A stretch of DNA of 64,000 nt from an uncultured Saprospiraceae bacterium (GTDB lineage: Bacteria > Bacteroidota > Bacteroidia > Chitinophagales > Saprospiraceae). This document shows positions 61,114-64,000 of the stretch, one piece after another; within the stretch, counting starts at the first letter, position 1; the number at the start of each line of letters is the position of its first letter. The DNA lies in NCBI GenBank assembly GCA_937934275.1, contig CALHAM010000012.1, forward strand, positions 110,391 to 174,390, read 5' to 3'. The position numbers were made by a program, and so were the translations under genes. The notes under the pieces were generated by a model. The model ran no database searches. It saw only the letters and a list, made by a program, of their open reading frames with translations, and was not told the DNA's origin.

Positions 61114-61659
61114 ATGAAATTAGCCATCATTTTGAGCATCCCCCTGCTGGTCCTCTTCCTCGCCGCGCCCTGGAAAACTCACCATCCGACGACTTCCCTC
61201 CCGGCTTTACCCGACGCCTCTGCTGTTGCCGAAAAGACAATCTCGGAAGGAGAGTCTAAGATATGGACCGATGCTACAACAGTTTACAAAGGTGAGTCCT
61301 TCGTGCTTCGCTTCAAAACGCCCAATGCGCCTTACTTGGGAGTTATTGACCCAAAAGGGCATTTTTTTTACCTAGTTTTTCCGAAGGAAAACGCCGAAGG
61401 CAAGCTAACACCGCTAGTAGATAGCGAGCGCTTTGCCCAAATGAGCGCGCTGAACATCCATACCGGCCAACTTAAGGCAGACCCTTATACTTACGGCGTG
61501 TACGAAAATCAGCCCGTTTTTACATGCAGTGGCACCTACACCTTCATCTTAGGCGAAAACTTGCATGTTGACGACCCTACGCTGACCAGCTCGACGCGCG
61601 TGCGCTACCTACACAAACCACGCCCGGCAGTTTTGGCCTCATCTGTAGCGATGAATTGA
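61114..61659 (+). CDS. Hypothetical exported protein (DUF4384-like appearance)
   Basis: MKLAIILSIPLLVLFLAAP signal; beta-rich SFVLRFKTPNAPYLGVIDPKGHFFYLVFP. Confidence 0.65.
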   Translation: MKLAIILSIPLLVLFLAAPWKTHHPTTSLPALPDASAVAEKTISEGESKIWTDATTVYKGESFVLRFKTPNAPYLGVIDPKGHFFYLVFPKENAEGKLTPLVDSERFAQMSALNIHTGQLKADPYTYGVYENQPVFTCSGTYTFILGENLHVDDPTLTSSTRVRYLHKPRPAVLASSVAMN

Positions 61660-61738
61660 GCGTCTTTTGTATGGTGTTGAGGGTCATGCCTTGCGCGACC
61701 TTGAGACCTTCTCTGAGGTTGGGCAACGTGTTGTCGTC

Positions 61739-62737
61739 TCATGTTTCTAAAAGGTCGAAGAACCCCTGTGGATTACGAGGGAAGTAGCGGATTTGCCGGC
61801 CGTTATTTCCAAAGCGAAGGCCTTTTTGAATAGGAGTATGGCTTTCGTATTCGACTACCAACAGCAACCCTCCAAGACATTTGACTAAAAACTGACCGCG
61901 CTCAAAAACAGCTACCACAGTGCCGGGCAGAGCGCGCTCGTAGCCGAAGTCATGAACATCAAATACCTGCGCTCGCCAAATGTGTACCCGCTCATCGCCA
62001 GCAAAAGTAAAGGCTCCAGCAAAAGGGCGCGTAACGGCGCGGATAAAGCGCTCTAATGCCGTTACGTCGAGTTCCCAATCGATCAGGCCGTCGTCAGGTG
62101 TTCGCTTAGGATAATACGTCGGCGAAAGCGCCGTCTCCTGCGGCGTTCGGCGAAAGTCGTTGCGCACCAGTGCTTCGATGTTGCGCTCGATGAGGTACTT
62201 CATCGCCAAAGTGTTCTTGAAATGCAGCGTCTCGGCCGTGTCTTTCGAGGTTATTTGAAACTTGAACGTATCCACCACATCGCCAGAGTCCACCCCCGGG
62301 TCGTAGAGAAACAAATTAGTGTAAAAAGCTTGCCTGCCCTCTATGAGCGACCAATTCATAGGCGAACGCCCGCGGCCCCGTGGCAAATTGGCAGCACTGC
62401 CGTGCATGCCGAAAGCGCCAACGCGCAGCCCAGAGAGTACGGCTGCGGGAATGAGCCGCTGCCAACCAATGACAAAGGCAATGTCGATCTGCCACTCCTT
62501 CAAATGTGCGATATCATCGGTATGTTTGAGCGAATAATAGCGCACTTGGTACACCTCTATGCCCCGTACTTCTGCCCAAGGTTTTAAGTCGCAGTAATCC
62601 GCCACATCGTGCTTCGCTCCAGCTTGAGGCGACAGCGTAACCAAATAGCGAACAGGATAGGGTATCTCCAAGTTTTCTATCAAGAAGCGCGTCGTGGCTT
62701 TGCAGCCGAAAACCGCTATGCGATCATAGATGGCCAT
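61739..62737 (-). CDS. Formyltransferase-family protein (Fmt/ArnA N-terminal fold)
   Basis: GMHGSAANLPRGRGRSPMNWSLIEG; DPGVDSGDVVDTFKFQIT; C-terminal Fmt-C-like part. Confidence 0.8.
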   Translation of the reverse strand: MAIYDRIAVFGCKATTRFLIENLEIPYPVRYLVTLSPQAGAKHDVADYCDLKPWAEVRGIEVYQVRYYSLKHTDDIAHLKEWQIDIAFVIGWQRLIPAAVLSGLRVGAFGMHGSAANLPRGRGRSPMNWSLIEGRQAFYTNLFLYDPGVDSGDVVDTFKFQITSKDTAETLHFKNTLAMKYLIERNIEALVRNDFRRTPQETALSPTYYPKRTPDDGLIDWELDVTALERFIRAVTRPFAGAFTFAGDERVHIWRAQVFDVHDFGYERALPGTVVAVFERGQFLVKCLGGLLLVVEYESHTPIQKGLRFGNNGRQIRYFPRNPQGFFDLLET

Positions 62738-63521
62738 TCAACTGACGGAACGGAATACAATTTTCAGAAAAATTGGCCTTGAGGGCATCAACCCGTTGGC
62801 GGTAGTAGCAGCGAAGTTTGTCTAAGTTGGTCCTCCCTTCCAGCATCCACCAGATCGGGTGAATGAGCACGTGCATCGATTTCCCAGTCAAAAACTCTTG
62901 GGTCTTGAAGGGATGCCCATAGCGCCACACGCCCGTAGAGTCGGAAATGTACTTCACTTGCCGGAAATAGCGCGACTGGTAGGTGTGCTCAATGCCGGCA
63001 ATGGGGGCATCGTGTTGCTGAAAAAAGGTACTCGGTCGGTGCAGACTGACAATGTGAATATCCGTTTGGAAGATACTCTTAAACATGTCAACCTCGATGC
63101 GAAGCCCTTGCTCAAAATCAACATAAAGGGTCGGGTCGAAGTGCAAGCTGATCACATGTCCCATTTCCCGTATGAGCTGGATGTTTTCATAGTCCTGTGG
63201 GTCTAAGACGTTATACATCGGCGAGCGAATCAGAAAAAAGAACGTAGAGCGCACTCCCAATTCCTTTTCCTTAGTCGCCATGCGCAACGCCAAGTGCGTA
63301 TCGAAGTCGATATCGTGGCGAAGCACAAGCTCGAAAAAAGGCTCGCTCAGTTCGGGAAAGAAGCAGAAGCGATAACCGCGCTCTAAAAAGGTAGACAGGA
63401 ACTCTTCGTAGCAGTCAAAGCCTTGATGCTCCTCAGCAATTCCATCCGTGAGGACTTTCTTACCTGAGGCACTGGAAGGCTGTAGAGAAAACTTTCTTGA
63501 TGGGTGTATAAACTGGGTCAT
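62724..63521 (-). CDS. Polysaccharide deacetylase-like protein
   Basis: LVLRHDIDFDTHLALRMATKEKELGVRSTFFFLI; MGHVISLHFDPTLY; MHVLIHPIWWM; ATG at 63521. Confidence 0.7.
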   Translation of the reverse strand: MTQFIHPSRKFSLQPSSASGKKVLTDGIAEEHQGFDCYEEFLSTFLERGYRFCFFPELSEPFFELVLRHDIDFDTHLALRMATKEKELGVRSTFFFLIRSPMYNVLDPQDYENIQLIREMGHVISLHFDPTLYVDFEQGLRIEVDMFKSIFQTDIHIVSLHRPSTFFQQHDAPIAGIEHTYQSRYFRQVKYISDSTGVWRYGHPFKTQEFLTGKSMHVLIHPIWWMLEGRTNLDKLRCYYRQRVDALKANFSENCIPFRQLNGHL

Positions 63522-63670
63522 GTGCGTTCGCTTTTCGTGAATGGTGATAACGACGAGTGAGCAGTTGATTTCCTTAGATGTCTCGCCTCCCAGTCGCAAG
63601 CGATAACGAAGATTAAAAAATGGCAGACAAAACCGAGCAGTAGTAAACCTCCGACAAAAGTGCGTTTTTA

Positions 63671-64000
63671 TTAGCAACTGCGCACGCGCTTAATGAAAAT
63701 GTTATACAGCGCCGTGAACAAGTAGCGCACATCCGTCCATAGAGGGCTGCGCTCGTAGGCCTCCAAATAGCGGCGTTCGATGGCTACGGTGTCTTCGAGA
63801 GATTTAGGGATCTCCACGTATACGGGCGGAATAAGGCCCGGCTTGAATTTTTGGCGATACGCCTGAAAATCTTCGGGAAAGAGGCTGAAATAATGCTGAC
63901 TGATGGGTCGAACGCCAAAGATTTTCAAGTCGCCGCGCAATAAGTTATAAAGCATCGGGAGCTCGTCAATCCAATACTTGCGCATGAATTTACCCACCGT
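63671..64000 (-). CDS. Bacterial sugar transferase, C-terminal part, truncated by window edge
   Basis: MRKYWIDELPMLYNLLRGDLKIFGVRPISQHYFSLFP. Confidence 0.88.
   Translation of the reverse strand, partial: TVGKFMRKYWIDELPMLYNLLRGDLKIFGVRPISQHYFSLFPEDFQAYRQKFKPGLIPPVYVEIPKSLEDTVAIERRYLEAYERSPLWTDVRYLFTALYNIFIKRVRSC

Overview
This 64 kb window looks like ordinary chromosomal DNA from a Bacteroidota member. The evidence is SecDF fusion, T9SS-type C-terminal domains, DUF5916, DUF1501 and DUF1800 families, Bacteroidota-type LeuRS sequence and repeated TAnnTTTG promoter-like elements. It is densely packed with about 48 supportable protein genes. I saw no rRNA, tRNA, CRISPR array, transposase or prophage. 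Core blocks include two tandem glucosaminidase-LysM genes, a DASH cryptochrome, a divergent katG/oxyR-like pair, guaB, tadA, leuS, dnaN, mreB-mreC-mreD-PBP2, galK, pntB-pntAB-pntAA, icd, secDF, crtZ-like, pgk, ssb, mutY, and the edge of a surface-polysaccharide locus (sugar transferase, deacetylase-like, formyltransferase-like). The items most worth a second look are: (1) a LeuRS with a large extra insertion that resembles a PD-(D/E)XK/DUF559-like fold; (2) a single-ORF fusion of an AhpD-like domain to an isoprenylcysteine-methyltransferase-like membrane domain; (3) a 1380-aa protein of six ~212-aa DUF4397 units with recently homogenised DNA and a T9SS-like tail; (4) DUF1501/DUF1800 proteins with twin-arginine-like N-termini plus T9SS-like C-termini; (5) a formyltransferase/deacetylase pair beside a sugar transferase; (6) repeated TAnnTTTG elements, two of them almost touching the start codon. 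No computation or database search was run. Family calls come from reading motifs.
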